A stretch of 64,000 bases of DNA from NCBI GenBank assembly GCA_013416455.1, contig JACCES010000007.1, forward strand, positions 124,001 through 188,000, in the 5' to 3' direction. Positions 50,516-59,529 of the stretch are shown here, piece by piece; within the stretch, counting starts at the first letter, position 1; each line of letters begins with the position of its first letter. Under the pieces are notes generated by a model. The model saw only the letters and a list, made by a program, of their open reading frames with translations, was not told the DNA's origin and searched no databases. Origin of the DNA: Alcaligenaceae bacterium. GTDB taxonomy: Bacteria > Pseudomonadota > Gammaproteobacteria > Burkholderiales > Burkholderiaceae_B. The translations under genes were made by a program, and so were the position numbers.

Positions 50516-50932
50516 ATGAAAATGTTGGTTGTCGCGGCTACTCTGATGGCCGCCTCTTCATTGGCCCATGCCGCCGATACCGCTATTACGGTGTATCAGG
50601 ATCCATACTGTGGATGCTGTTCCGGGTGGGTGGATCATATGCGGGAGTCTGGTTTTGAGGTTAAAGCGATCAAGACGACTGATATGACGTCGATCAAAGA
50701 GAAGCTGGGTGTACCCGCGAAGCTGGGATCCTGCCATACAGGCGTGGTCGAGAGTACGGGGCAAATCATTGAGGGACACGTGCCGGCCAATGCGGTTAAC
50801 AAGCTCCTGGCAGACGCTTCGGTGAAGGGCGTGGCGGCCCCTGGCATGCCAGTGAATTCCCCCGGGATGGGCAAGTTAAATGGAAAGCTGGTGACGGTCG
50901 ATTTCGAAGGGAAGCCCTTTTCAAAAGACTAG
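50516..50932 (+). CDS. DUF411 periplasmic metal-binding protein
   Basis: Protein of 138 residues with a signal peptide (MLVVAATLMAASSLAHAADT). The DUF411 core has a thioredoxin-like start with Cys cluster VYQDPYCGCCSGWVDHM and SCHTGVVESTGQIIEGHVPA, then APGMPVNSPGMG. Members occur in copper- and silver-resistance loci (CopG-like). CAGGAG lies 7 bases before the ATG. It is the last gene of the plus-strand set. Confidence 0.9.
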   Translation: MKMLVVAATLMAASSLAHAADTAITVYQDPYCGCCSGWVDHMRESGFEVKAIKTTDMTSIKEKLGVPAKLGSCHTGVVESTGQIIEGHVPANAVNKLLADASVKGVAAPGMPVNSPGMGKLNGKLVTVDFEGKPFSKD

Positions 50933-51086
50933 CCGTAGTACCGAGTCGTGATATTCCTATCAATTCTCGGTACGTGCACATGTGGGTAGCCTTTCCTCGC
51001 CCCAACCCGCGCAGGCATGTGACGCGGTTATCACGACATTTTGTGATGAGCCTCTCGGGAGGCGCGGGTAGATTCTTACCTGTTCT

Positions 51087-53303
51087 TTAAGGTAACTTCA
51101 AAGCGTGGCTAGTGACAGCATGATCGAAGATCCCCAACATCTGAGACAGACTCGATTCTTCGGCAGTCGACAACGGCCCAAAGTCGCGTATACGCGCGAC
51201 ACCGTCAGCGATCTGCCGAATGCGGGCCGGGTCGTCACGGGCCAGCAGCTGGGGCAGCGACGCAATTGCGGCCTTTTCGTCAAGCCGCATAATATTGGCT
51301 TGGCGGCGCACTGTGTCGCGGAAAGACGCCATGTCAAAGCCACGGTGGCAGTCGGGCTGGTGTAGTTCGAGCAGTAAGTTCGCGCGCCGTTCATCAATAG
51401 AACTACAAAAGCGGTGAATATAAATCAGGGCTCGGATTCCTGCCTCGAGCGCGCCTCCTTCGGCAATCTCGGTACGGAGCTCTGTAATCTTCTGCTGGAT
51501 CAAGGCATCATGATCAGGTGCAGTGCAAGGCCCCGTGTAGGCTGGCTCGTCGCTGCCTGTCTGTCCAGTGATAGTGCGCATCCAGGGCGAGTCGTAGATC
51601 CATTCAAAAGCTCGTTCATAAGCCGAGTCGCGCGCATCTCGCCACTGGTCGAGGGCCTGCGTAATGGCTTGCGAGCCAATTTCCTGCATCTGCAGAAAAG
51701 GATTGTCGTCGTCAATCGCTACACGCTGCTTGCGAACTTTAGTTGCAGTATCGGCGATGTGTGATGACAACGGGTTTTGATCGGACCACCATTCGTAAGA
51801 GAGCCTCAACGGATGCATGGCCTGTAACCACTGCGCCGCCTGCGGTGTGAACGTATGACGTACCCATGGCTGCAGAAACTGGCGGTACAGTCCTAAATTA
51901 ATCTTCGAGAGCTGCGCCACAGCCTTGAAGCGACGGTCGCTCTCTGGATCCGGCTGGACAATGTCGCGCACGCGGGCCACGTCGGCAGGCTCGATCGAAA
52001 GCTCAAAATTATCGAGCGGGACCGCGCCATTTTTTTGCGCTGGCTCTGCAATCGTTGCGCGATATATGCCCGCGGGTAACACGTCGATCAGGTCAATATT
52101 GGTGGTAAATTTATGATGTTCTTTGCGGCTGACTGCTCCAGACACAAAGATGCCCAGATGGCCGACGCTATCGTGAGTGGCATAGATAATGGTTTGGTCG
52201 TGCGTTAGTACGTCTTCATCGTCGCCGTATAAGTCAGTAATCCAACCTAAGGCCTGTGGCGGCGGTGTAATGTTGTCGCCGTACGAGCAGAAGACTACGA
52301 TCGGCGAGCGAATGTTGCGTAGATCGATGCGTGAGCCATCCGAGGTGCGCAGTTCGGCGATCGAGAGACGATTGCCAATGAATAAATTATCAACGATGTA
52401 TTGCATCTCCACATCGTTGAGGTAGACGTACCCGCCCCAGTATTTTTCGAAATCCAGGTAACGGGGGGCCTCTGTGTCGATGTTTGCATACAGATGGTGT
52501 TGCTTGTTCCAGAGCGTATTGGCTGGGTTCAGGTTTTCGAAGTTTTGCACCAACCACGCGCCGTCGAAGCGGCCGGCACCCATGTCGCTCGTCATTGCAG
52601 TTAACCAGCTGCCACCAAGCAGCCCGGCGGTGTAGCGCATGGGATCGCGACCGCGCCATCCGGCCCAATAAGAAAGCGGTGCACCGGCGACAATAATCGG
52701 GCCAAACAGTTCCGGTCGCATGGCTGCAGTCATCAGAATTTGCCAGCCGGCCTGGCAGTTGCCAATGACGGCTGGCTTACCTTCAGGGCACGGATGCAGT
52801 TCAATCACTTTTTCAAGGAAAGCTGCTTCCGCGAGCATCACGTCTTCGATCGTTTGCCCCTCTATGGGGTCGGGCAGAAAGCCAATGAAATAGCAGGGGT
52901 GGCCAGCATCGATAACCACACCGATCTCGCTGTCGACTTTGAAGCCGCCAATGCCTGGGCCGTGGCCAGCGCGAGGATCGATCACCACGAAAGGTCGTTT
53001 CATTTGATCCGCAGGCTTGTCGTGCGGCGGCACTATCCGTACCAGCCAATAGTTCACTGGTCGAGGCAAGTCTTTACCGGACATCACCACTTCGGAAGGG
53101 AAATTTAGAACATTCGGGACACGCTCGGCGAGGTGCGTTTGATACTGATTGCCGCGCAGGCGCATGACGTCTGCATAGAGGATACTGCGTTGCCAGGCGT
53201 CAACCGCATACTCCGCCAAGTGTGGCAGTTCGGGTGTATCGGCTTCTGGGCCCGCCTCGTAGCGGCCTTTCCCCTGTGAACTGTTCGGTGTTTCCGCCTT
53301 CAT
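51087..53303 (-). CDS. DUF3141 / PHA-synthase-like alpha/beta hydrolase
   Basis: Protein of 738 residues. The central part (about 90-400) is an alpha/beta-hydrolase resembling PhaC: FVVIDPRAGHGPGIGGFK near 105, and the nucleophile elbow VIGNCQAGWQILM with Cys (GxCxxG), as in polyhydroxyalkanoate synthases. A candidate acid is in CSYGDNITPPPQALGW and the His in THDSVGHLGIFVSG. The C-terminal 300 residues are helical and specific to DUF3141. GGAGGGAA precedes the ATG. There is no CopR dyad nearby and no obvious metal motif, so its place in a copper cluster is unexplained. Confidence 0.88.
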   Translation of the reverse strand: MKAETPNSSQGKGRYEAGPEADTPELPHLAEYAVDAWQRSILYADVMRLRGNQYQTHLAERVPNVLNFPSEVVMSGKDLPRPVNYWLVRIVPPHDKPADQMKRPFVVIDPRAGHGPGIGGFKVDSEIGVVIDAGHPCYFIGFLPDPIEGQTIEDVMLAEAAFLEKVIELHPCPEGKPAVIGNCQAGWQILMTAAMRPELFGPIIVAGAPLSYWAGWRGRDPMRYTAGLLGGSWLTAMTSDMGAGRFDGAWLVQNFENLNPANTLWNKQHHLYANIDTEAPRYLDFEKYWGGYVYLNDVEMQYIVDNLFIGNRLSIAELRTSDGSRIDLRNIRSPIVVFCSYGDNITPPPQALGWITDLYGDDEDVLTHDQTIIYATHDSVGHLGIFVSGAVSRKEHHKFTTNIDLIDVLPAGIYRATIAEPAQKNGAVPLDNFELSIEPADVARVRDIVQPDPESDRRFKAVAQLSKINLGLYRQFLQPWVRHTFTPQAAQWLQAMHPLRLSYEWWSDQNPLSSHIADTATKVRKQRVAIDDDNPFLQMQEIGSQAITQALDQWRDARDSAYERAFEWIYDSPWMRTITGQTGSDEPAYTGPCTAPDHDALIQQKITELRTEIAEGGALEAGIRALIYIHRFCSSIDERRANLLLELHQPDCHRGFDMASFRDTVRRQANIMRLDEKAAIASLPQLLARDDPARIRQIADGVARIRDFGPLSTAEESSLSQMLGIFDHAVTSHALKLP

Positions 53304-53351
53304 GTTGGTTCCCTCCCGTGCGCCGGCGTCGTTGTCATCAGAACGCCAAGG

Positions 53352-53837
53352 TTATGGGGTTGTAGTGGCCGCCGCCGGCATTCTGTCCATCATCATTTGC
53401 ATCATGCCTTGCATCATGTCCATCCGTTTCAGCATCATCTCGTGATGTGCACCTGGCGGCGCTGCGGATGGATCTTTTCCGGTTTGAGAGTGCATGCTTC
53501 CCATCATTCCCATACCCTGCATTCCTGCGGACGCCATGCCCATTAGCTTCATGCCTTCTTGCATCAAATCGTGGTGCTCGGACATGAGTGCGCGACGTTC
53601 GTCTGGCGTGGCTTTTTGAAGATTCTCATGAAAGGTGTTCATGGCCTTCATATGGGTATCCATCTTTTGCTTCAGAAGCGCCGGGTCTGCCGCTAATGAT
53701 TTATCCGAAATTGACGTTTCGTTGTTGCCGGTCCCTCCGGGGTGGTGTGCGTTATGCTCGTCTGTCGTCTGAGCGAACGACAGGGCGCTAGCCGAACTCA
53801 GAATAATGGTGGAGGCGATTAAACGGATCTTTCTCAT
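53352..53837 (-). CDS. Met/His-rich periplasmic protein
   Basis: Protein of 161 residues with a signal peptide (KIRLIASTIILSSASALSFA). The mature part is helical, with Met/His-rich runs (MQEGMKLMGMASAGMQGMGM, then MLKRMDMMQGMMQMMMDRM), a likely Cu(I)-binding surface. AAGGAG lies 7 bases before the ATG at 53837, preferred over the longer frame at 53858. A CopR-type dyad at 53925 lies upstream. It may act as periplasmic copper sponge; I do not recognise a named family. Confidence 0.8.
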   Translation of the reverse strand: MRKIRLIASTIILSSASALSFAQTTDEHNAHHPGGTGNNETSISDKSLAADPALLKQKMDTHMKAMNTFHENLQKATPDERRALMSEHHDLMQEGMKLMGMASAGMQGMGMMGSMHSQTGKDPSAAPPGAHHEMMLKRMDMMQGMMQMMMDRMPAAATTTP

Positions 53838-53924
53838 GGTGATGCTCCTTACTTGCAAGTGACCACGATCATGGTCATTGCTTTCACTATACTGAGCGGG
53901 GGCTGTCGAAATGATGTCGCGGAC

Positions 53925-53940
53925 ATTACAAAACAGTAAT
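53925..53940. promoter_or_regulatory. putative CopR operator upstream of the Met/His-rich protein gene
   Basis: ATTACAAAACAGTAAT, about 90 bases before the minus-strand start at 53837. It lies between this gene and the end of copF. Confidence 0.55.
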
Positions 53941-53991
53941 GTCCGCGGGATTCAAGCGTCGGTCAGATCAGGAGCAGCTGCGCCGGCTTGG

Positions 53992-56331
53992 CTACACTGA
54001 ATTGCGCAGTCTCAGTGCGTTGAATACTACGGATGCCGAGCTTAAGCTCATGGCCAGCGCGGCGAACATGGGCGAGAGCAAGAGCCCCATAAAGGGGTAC
54101 AAGACGCCGGCCGCCAACGGCACGCCCAGCGCGTTGTAAATGAAAGCGAAGCCAAGGTTCTGCTTCATATTGGCTACCGTCTTCCTGGATAAATGTTGTG
54201 CGGTGGATATGCTGCGCAAGTCCCCCTTAACCAGCGTCACCTGTGCGCTGTTCATGGCCACGTCGGTGCCGGTTCCCATGGCAATGCCGACATCTGCTTT
54301 GGCCAATGCCGGCGCGTCATTGATGCCGTCACCGGCCATCGCAACGACCCGGCCTTCAGCTTGCAATCTGCTCACTAAATCGAGCTTATCGGCGGGCTTC
54401 ACTTCGCCATACACTTCGTCAATGTTCAGGATTTCGGCAACAGCTTTGGCTGTCGTTAAGCCGTCACCGGTCGCCATGATGACGCGGATTCCCGCCTCTT
54501 TGAGCGCTTGCATGGCTTCCGGTGTGCTCGCCTTTATAGGGTCGGAAACGGCTAATAGTCCGGCCACTTGACCGTCGACAGCCAGATACATCACGCTGGC
54601 GCCCCTGGCCCGGAACGATTCGGCCGTTTCGGTCAAGGTTGTGACCTCCACACCGTCTTGTTGCATTAGGGCTGTATTACCCAGTGCCAGCCGCTTCCCG
54701 TCAACTTCGCCGCGGACGCCTATACCGCTGCCCGATTCAAAGTTATTCACTGGGCTCAGGCTCAGACCTTGTTCCCGAGCCGCGTCGACGATGGCGTCAG
54801 CCAGGGGATGCTCGCTGCCTTGATCGAGGCTGGCAGCAAGGCGCAAGACTTCGTCCACTTCCATTACACCGGCCGAAACGGCTTTATCGAACGCCGGGCG
54901 ACCCTCCGTCAATGTGCCGGTTTTGTCGACGATAAGGGTATCTACCTTCCGCAAGTTTTCGATTGCGGCCGCATCGCGGAACAAAATACCTTGCGTGGCG
55001 CCCCGGCCGGTTGCGACCATCACTGACATGGGCGTGGCAAGCCCGAGCGCACAGGGGCATGCAATGATCAATACCGCTACGGCATTGATCAAGCCGTAGA
55101 CCCAACTCGGCTGAGGCCCGAAGATGCCCCATACGAATACAGTGATGATGGCGATCGCAACGACCGCCATGACGAAGTAGCCTGCTACAAGGTCGGCCAT
55201 TCTCTGCATTGGTGCGCGTGAGCGCTGCGCCTGTGCGACAAGCTGAACGATTTGCGAAAGCACGGTTGCAGAGCCGACTTTTTCGGCGCGTATCACCAAA
55301 GCGCCCGATGTGTTCATGGTTGCGCCAATAACCTTGTCGCCCGCCCGTTTACTGACGGGTAAAGGTTCGCCAGTTAGCATCGACTCGTCCAGGGAACTGG
55401 AACCGTCTTCCACCACGCCGTCTACCGGGACTTTTTCTCCAGGGCGCACGCGCAGACGGTCGCCTTCATGAACATGGGTCAGAGGCACGTCTTCTTCGGT
55501 TCCGTCGGCGTTGATTCGGCGGGCCGTTTTAGGCGCTAAACTGAGTAAAGACTTGATCGCGGCCGAGGTCTGTGAGCGCGCGCGAAGCTCTAGAACTTGC
55601 CCGAGCAGTGTGAGGGAAATGATGACGACGGCGGCTTCAAAGTAGACGTCAACGCGTCCCATCGACATAAAGGTCTCCGGGAAAATTCCGGGGGCCACGG
55701 TCGCCAGCGTGCTATATACAAATGCCGCTCCTGTGCCTAGACCGATCAAGGTCCACATATTGGGGCTGCGGTTGACGACCGATTGCCATCCTCTGACGAA
55801 GAAGGGCAGGCCCGCCCACAGGACTACGGGAACGGACAGTACGAGCTCGACCCAAGTCTGTGTGGTTATGTCGAACCAACCGAGTTGCGGGCCGAACATT
55901 GCAAGGATTGTGACGACGACTGTGAAGGGCAGTGTCCACCAGAAGCGCCGCGAGAAATCTACCAGTTCGGGGTTATCGTCATCCAGGGTCGGCATCAAAG
56001 GTTCGAGCGCCATGCCGCACTTTGGACAGCTTCCCGGGTGATCCTGTTGAATCTCGGGATGCATTGGGCACGTGTATATCGTGCCCGGGGCGTCTTCGGT
56101 AAGGGCTGATTCGCTGTCGCTCTTTGAGCCCAGGTATTTATCGGGCCCGGCACTGAACTTTTGAAGACAGTTTTCGCTGCAGAAATAAAACGTTCTGTCG
56201 GCGTGCTGCCATTGATGCTCAGTGTTTTTGGTGACATGCATCCCACATACTGGGTCGGTGAGTGCAGCCTCGGCGCCTGGATGATTCCGTTGATCATTCT
56301 TATGATGACCATCACGCTGTTTCTGTGTCAT
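53992..56331 (-). CDS. copF: Cu(I)-exporting P1B-type ATPase CopF
   Basis: Copper-efflux ATPase of 779 residues. It has no HMA domain. The N-terminus carries a YHS domain ([25 protein letters not shown]) and a heavy-metal-binding segment ([20 protein letters not shown]). The membrane site is [13 protein letters not shown] (CPC). Catalytic motifs are [21 protein letters not shown] and [14 protein letters not shown]; the C-terminal helices carry the Cu-ATPase [11 protein letters not shown] and [16 protein letters not shown] signatures. I chose ATG at 56331. A CopR-type dyad lies 128 bases upstream. Confidence 0.95.
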   Translation of the reverse strand: MTQKQRDGHHKNDQRNHPGAEAALTDPVCGMHVTKNTEHQWQHADRTFYFCSENCLQKFSAGPDKYLGSKSDSESALTEDAPGTIYTCPMHPEIQQDHPGSCPKCGMALEPLMPTLDDDNPELVDFSRRFWWTLPFTVVVTILAMFGPQLGWFDITTQTWVELVLSVPVVLWAGLPFFVRGWQSVVNRSPNMWTLIGLGTGAAFVYSTLATVAPGIFPETFMSMGRVDVYFEAAVVIISLTLLGQVLELRARSQTSAAIKSLLSLAPKTARRINADGTEEDVPLTHVHEGDRLRVRPGEKVPVDGVVEDGSSSLDESMLTGEPLPVSKRAGDKVIGATMNTSGALVIRAEKVGSATVLSQIVQLVAQAQRSRAPMQRMADLVAGYFVMAVVAIAIITVFVWGIFGPQPSWVYGLINAVAVLIIACPCALGLATPMSVMVATGRGATQGILFRDAAAIENLRKVDTLIVDKTGTLTEGRPAFDKAVSAGVMEVDEVLRLAASLDQGSEHPLADAIVDAAREQGLSLSPVNNFESGSGIGVRGEVDGKRLALGNTALMQQDGVEVTTLTETAESFRARGASVMYLAVDGQVAGLLAVSDPIKASTPEAMQALKEAGIRVIMATGDGLTTAKAVAEILNIDEVYGEVKPADKLDLVSRLQAEGRVVAMAGDGINDAPALAKADVGIAMGTGTDVAMNSAQVTLVKGDLRSISTAQHLSRKTVANMKQNLGFAFIYNALGVPLAAGVLYPFMGLLLSPMFAALAMSLSSASVVFNALRLRNSV

Positions 56332-56458
56332 GGCTCTGTTCGTCAATCCTTTAGAGAACGTCAGTTAGGGCGCGCCACAGCAAGTAAACGACCGTAGCGT
56401 CGGCGCCCGACTGTTGTCAATCATGCCACGTCTACGTGCCAATTTACATTTCGCGCGC

Positions 56459-56474
56459 ATTACATTTTTGTCAT
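56459..56474. promoter_or_regulatory. putative CopR operator upstream of copF
   Basis: ATTACATTTTTGTCAT, nearly identical to the copAB copy (one change), 128 bases before the copF start. Confidence 0.55.
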
Positions 56475-56644
56475 CTAAATCGGTACAGAGTCAGACCTCA
56501 CGGGGCGATCTACTTGGCGTTCGGCGATTGGTGGGGAAAAAAAGATCCAGCAGTTCGGATCGCCTGCGGGCGATAAAGGCGCTCGCCGCGCGGCTGGTAT
56601 CCACAATCCTTCTATGTGGCAAGGGCAGCCATTGCCCTGAGTGC

Positions 56645-56928
56645 GCCGCCTAAAACGCCGACAGTATCACTCCACTCCTTCATCCAAGGGGTTCGCTTCG
56701 CCGGGTACTCACCCGGTCCCTCCGGTTCTCTTCGTTCTCCTTCAGGCTGCGGCTTGCGTGCCAGCCCGTTTCCTATCGTCCTTCCTTGATCCAGCGCGGC
56801 AAGGCGACGAACTCACGGCAACGGTGGCACTCCGGGCCAGACGTAGGACTGCGGTCACCGCAAAACCTACAAAAGGCTCGGAATCTTCGGCCCCGGTAGC
56901 CGGTTAACCCCGAAAGGAGAAAACAACC
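56645..56928 (+). repeat. leader repeat, copy A (before radC)
   Basis: An approximately 285-base leader resembling 59530-59815. A 31-base block (56685-56715, from CAAGGGGTTCGC to ACTCACCCG) is identical in both. Further shared pieces are CGCCGACrGTATCACT, GGCTGCGGCTT, TGATCCAG with GCGACG and AACTCACGG, and GAATCTTCGG before the gene. Both copies end directly at the start of a backbone gene. Confidence 0.75.
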
Positions 56929-57456
56929 ATGGAACACCAAACCGCCGCGCTGAGCTACGACAACATGAACGCTACCCCTGCGCTCTACGTGCGGGGCCCT
57001 AGCGGTCGCTATAAGCTGGCCAGCGATGACATGATTCTTGCAGCGGGCCGCATGGCTGCAGAAAGTCTGTTGCCGCAGTCACAGCCAGTGGACAACCCTC
57101 AGAAAGTACGCAAATTTTTCCAGTCTAAGCTGGCCGGCTTGGGGCATGAGTGCGCGGCTTTCCTGTATCTGGATAGCAAGTTCAAGCCTATCCGCTACAT
57201 GGAGCAAGGCCTGGGTACGATCAATCAGGCGAGCGTGTATCCGCGTGAGATCGTGAAAACGGCATTGAGGCTGAATGCTGCCGCTTTGATCATGGCGCAT
57301 AACCATCCGTCCGGTTCGTCCGAGCCGAGCATGGCCGACCTCAATCTGACCCAGCATCTCAGGAAAGCGCTGGCCTTGATTGAGGTGCGGTTTCTTGACC
57401 ATGTCATCGTGACCGCGTCAGAAACGATCTCGCTCGCCGAACGTGGGGAGATGTGA
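56929..57456 (+). CDS. radC: RadC/JAB-domain protein of mobile elements
   Basis: MPN+/JAB metallopeptidase-like protein of 175 residues. The zinc motif is MAHNHPSGSSEPSMADLNL (HxHPSGxxxPSxxD), with VRFLDHVIVTASETISLAE at the C-terminus. The N-terminal part (KVRKFFQSKLAGLGHECAAF) is shorter than in housekeeping RadC, lacking its helix-hairpin-helix. This short form is typical of plasmids and ICEs. AAAGGAG precedes the ATG. It is the first gene after a repeated leader. Its biochemical role is not established. Confidence 0.93.
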   Translation: MEHQTAALSYDNMNATPALYVRGPSGRYKLASDDMILAAGRMAAESLLPQSQPVDNPQKVRKFFQSKLAGLGHECAAFLYLDSKFKPIRYMEQGLGTINQASVYPREIVKTALRLNAAALIMAHNHPSGSSEPSMADLNLTQHLRKALALIEVRFLDHVIVTASETISLAERGEM

Positions 57457-57470
57457 GAGCCAGAAAATCG

Positions 57471-57495
57471 GGCAGGGCGTTCCGCCCTGCCTTTT
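57471..57495 (+). terminator. intrinsic terminator after radC
   Basis: GGCAGGGCG-ttc-CGCCCTGCC followed by TTTT, 15 bases after the radC stop: a 9-pair GC stem with a short U tail. Confidence 0.85.
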
Positions 57496-57564
57496 ATAGG
57501 CACGAATGCAATTGACCAGGAAGGTCCACGGTTGGCCAACACCGTCGGCAAATTTGCTTTGTAG

Positions 57565-57582
57565 TATCCCCCTAGGGGGATA
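57565..57582. promoter_or_regulatory. NreA/RcnR-type operator overlapping the nreA promoter
   Basis: TATCCCCCTAGGGGGATA, a perfect 18-base palindrome, 10 bases before the nreA ATG. The G/C tract with flanking A/T is the operator type of the RcnR/CsoR family. It overlaps a possible -10 (TAAAAT at 57581-57586). Confidence 0.8.
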
Positions 57583-57592
57583 AAATTGCCGC

Positions 57593-57850
57593 ATGAAAGC
57601 AGAGGGCAAGCACTCTACTCATCCCGATATCGTGAAGCGTCTGAAACGTGCCGATGGGCATCTTCGGCACGTCATCGGGATGATCGAAGGTGGCGACTCG
57701 TGTCTCGACATCGCCCGTCAGCTCGCGGCGGTAGAAAGCGCTGTCACGGCGGCAAAGCGCGTTCTCATTCACGATCATATCGATCACTGCATTGCCCATG
57801 ACAACGACTCCGTGCTGGCCGAAATGAAGGCGCTGACCAAACTGCTTTGA
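57593..57850 (+). CDS. nreA: nickel-responsive repressor NreA (RcnR/CsoR family)
   Basis: Helical metalloregulator of 85 residues: HPDIVKRLKRADGHLRHVIG, GGDSCLDIARQLAAVESAVT and VLIHDHIDHCIAHD. The Cys in SCLDI and the His residues in the N-terminal region (H10) and HDHIDH helix match the RcnR/FrmR metal-site pattern. No wing or helix-turn-helix, as expected. The perfect operator lies just upstream and the nickel exporter follows after 9 bases. Ni or Co release of repression is inferred from the family. Confidence 0.9.
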   Translation: MKAEGKHSTHPDIVKRLKRADGHLRHVIGMIEGGDSCLDIARQLAAVESAVTAAKRVLIHDHIDHCIAHDNDSVLAEMKALTKLL

Positions 57851-57859
57851 GGCCATCCG

Positions 57860-59170
57860 ATGCTCTCTGTCCTGAAGAACAGCACGTACCGCCACCTGTT
57901 CGCGGCTCAAGTGATCGCCCTTATTGGCACCGGACTGATGACGGTGGCGTTGGGCCTGCTTGCCTACGACCTTGCCGGTGCAGATGCTGGCGTGGTTCTC
58001 GGCACTGCGCTCGCCATCAAGATGCTCGCCTATGTTGGAGTTGCTCCGGTGGCGCAAGCGTTCGCAGATCGGCTGCCGCGGCGATCTTTGCTTGTTGCTC
58101 TAGATCTGATACGAGCGGCTATTGCGCTGAGCCTGCCCTTTGTCAGCGAAATCTGGCAAATTTATGTGTTGATCTTCGTTTTGCAGGCGGCATCGGCAGG
58201 CTTCACGCCGACCTTTCAAGCCACCATCCCGGACATCCTCCCCGATGAAGACGAATACACGAAGGCACTGTCTCTTTCGCGGCTGGCCTACGATCTAGAA
58301 AGCTTGGTGTCCCCTATGCTGGCCGCCGCGCTGCTCACGGTCATCAGTTTTCACAACCTGTTTGCCGGAACGGTTCTCGGCTTCCTTATTTCCGCGGCGC
58401 TCGTGGTAAGCGTGAGGCTGCCCTCAACCGTTCCAGGCCCGCGTCGTGGTATCTGGGAGCGCATCACGCGCGGTACGCGGATTTATCTTGCCACGCCCCG
58501 CCTTCGGGGCCTGTTAGCGACCAGCCTCACAGTGGCAGCTGCTGGGTCAATGGTGATTGTGAATACGGTGGTCATCGTGAAGGCTCGCTTCGGTCTGGGT
58601 GAATCCGAGGTCGCGTGGGCGCTGGCTTCTTTCGGAGGCGGCTCGATGATTGCTGCCTTCGCACTGCCTCGTTTGCTTGGCAAGCTTGCCGACCGACCCG
58701 TGATGATTGCGGGCGCGGCGATGCTGGTGCTGGGAACTGCAGCCGGTGCGATGATTTCCAGCTATGTTGGTCTACTGGTGATCTGGGTCGTTGTCGGCTT
58801 TGGCTACAGCATGGCGCAAACACCTTCCGGTCGATTGTTGCGTCGCTCAGCACATCCCGAGGATCGCCCTGCGGTCTTTGCCGCGCAGTTCGCGCTATCT
58901 CATCTATGTTGGCTCATTGCCTATCCTTTGGTCGGCCGTTTTGGCGCTGCCTTTGGACTGCAGTCAACCTTCGTCATCATGTCGCTCATCGGTCTCGCCG
59001 GAGTGGGGCTGGCATTGCGGCTCTGGCCCGCTAGTGATTCTTCTGACATCCCTCACGATCACCCGGATCTGCCACCAGATCATCCTCATTTGCGCGAATA
59101 CACAAACCAAGGTGTGCATCGCCACCCCCAAATCGTTGACGATCTGCACCGGGACTGGACGCGCGTTTAA
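57860..59170 (+). CDS. nreB: nickel-resistance MFS exporter NreB
   Basis: Major facilitator protein of 436 residues with 12 hydrophobic segments. The MFS loop motif is VAQAFADRLPRRSLLVALDL between segments 2 and 3. The C-terminal tail after residue 395 is His/Asp/Pro-rich (SDIPHDHPDLPPDHPHLREY, then VHRHPQIVDDLH), the feature of NreB of Achromobacter xylosoxidans that binds Ni. It is cotranscribed with nreA. The pair is inserted between radC and DUF3560 backbone genes as a cargo cassette. Confidence 0.88.
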   Translation: MLSVLKNSTYRHLFAAQVIALIGTGLMTVALGLLAYDLAGADAGVVLGTALAIKMLAYVGVAPVAQAFADRLPRRSLLVALDLIRAAIALSLPFVSEIWQIYVLIFVLQAASAGFTPTFQATIPDILPDEDEYTKALSLSRLAYDLESLVSPMLAAALLTVISFHNLFAGTVLGFLISAALVVSVRLPSTVPGPRRGIWERITRGTRIYLATPRLRGLLATSLTVAAAGSMVIVNTVVIVKARFGLGESEVAWALASFGGGSMIAAFALPRLLGKLADRPVMIAGAAMLVLGTAAGAMISSYVGLLVIWVVVGFGYSMAQTPSGRLLRRSAHPEDRPAVFAAQFALSHLCWLIAYPLVGRFGAAFGLQSTFVIMSLIGLAGVGLALRLWPASDSSDIPHDHPDLPPDHPHLREYTNQGVHRHPQIVDDLHRDWTRV

Positions 59171-59529
59171 GTGCGGTCCGCCGCTCATACCCCTGACACA
59201 GAAAGACAAGCCACAGCAGCGCCGAATCTAACCGCGCCTTAGTTTCCTGACTGGGCGGGTGGGCCCTATTTCAACGATAGTCCACACGCGTGTCCCTCCG
59301 CCTGTCGGCTGCGGGCCGGGCTGTCGTGCTTCGCAACAAGCCGCCTGCGGCGTCTTGCCCCTTCGGGCTTCCATCCCTCACGTCTTCGCGCCTGCCGGCG
59401 CTGCGCGCTTCGCTTGCTCTGGGCCGGTGGCCCAGGTGAGAGCCGCGCCGTGCGCGGCTGGGGCGCTCGCCGCGCGGCTGCCGTTCGGGGTCATCGCTCG
59501 GGCGGGCCGCTGTTCCGTCTTCCGTGAGT
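59171..59529. other. GC-rich spacer after nreB
   Basis: About 360 bases of GC-rich DNA without a supported gene. It contains CGCCTGTCGGCTGCGGGCCG and several short GC-rich words that also occur in the leader repeat to its right, so it may be a more degraded extension of that repeat. Overlapping frames on both strands have no recognisable family. Confidence 0.5.
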
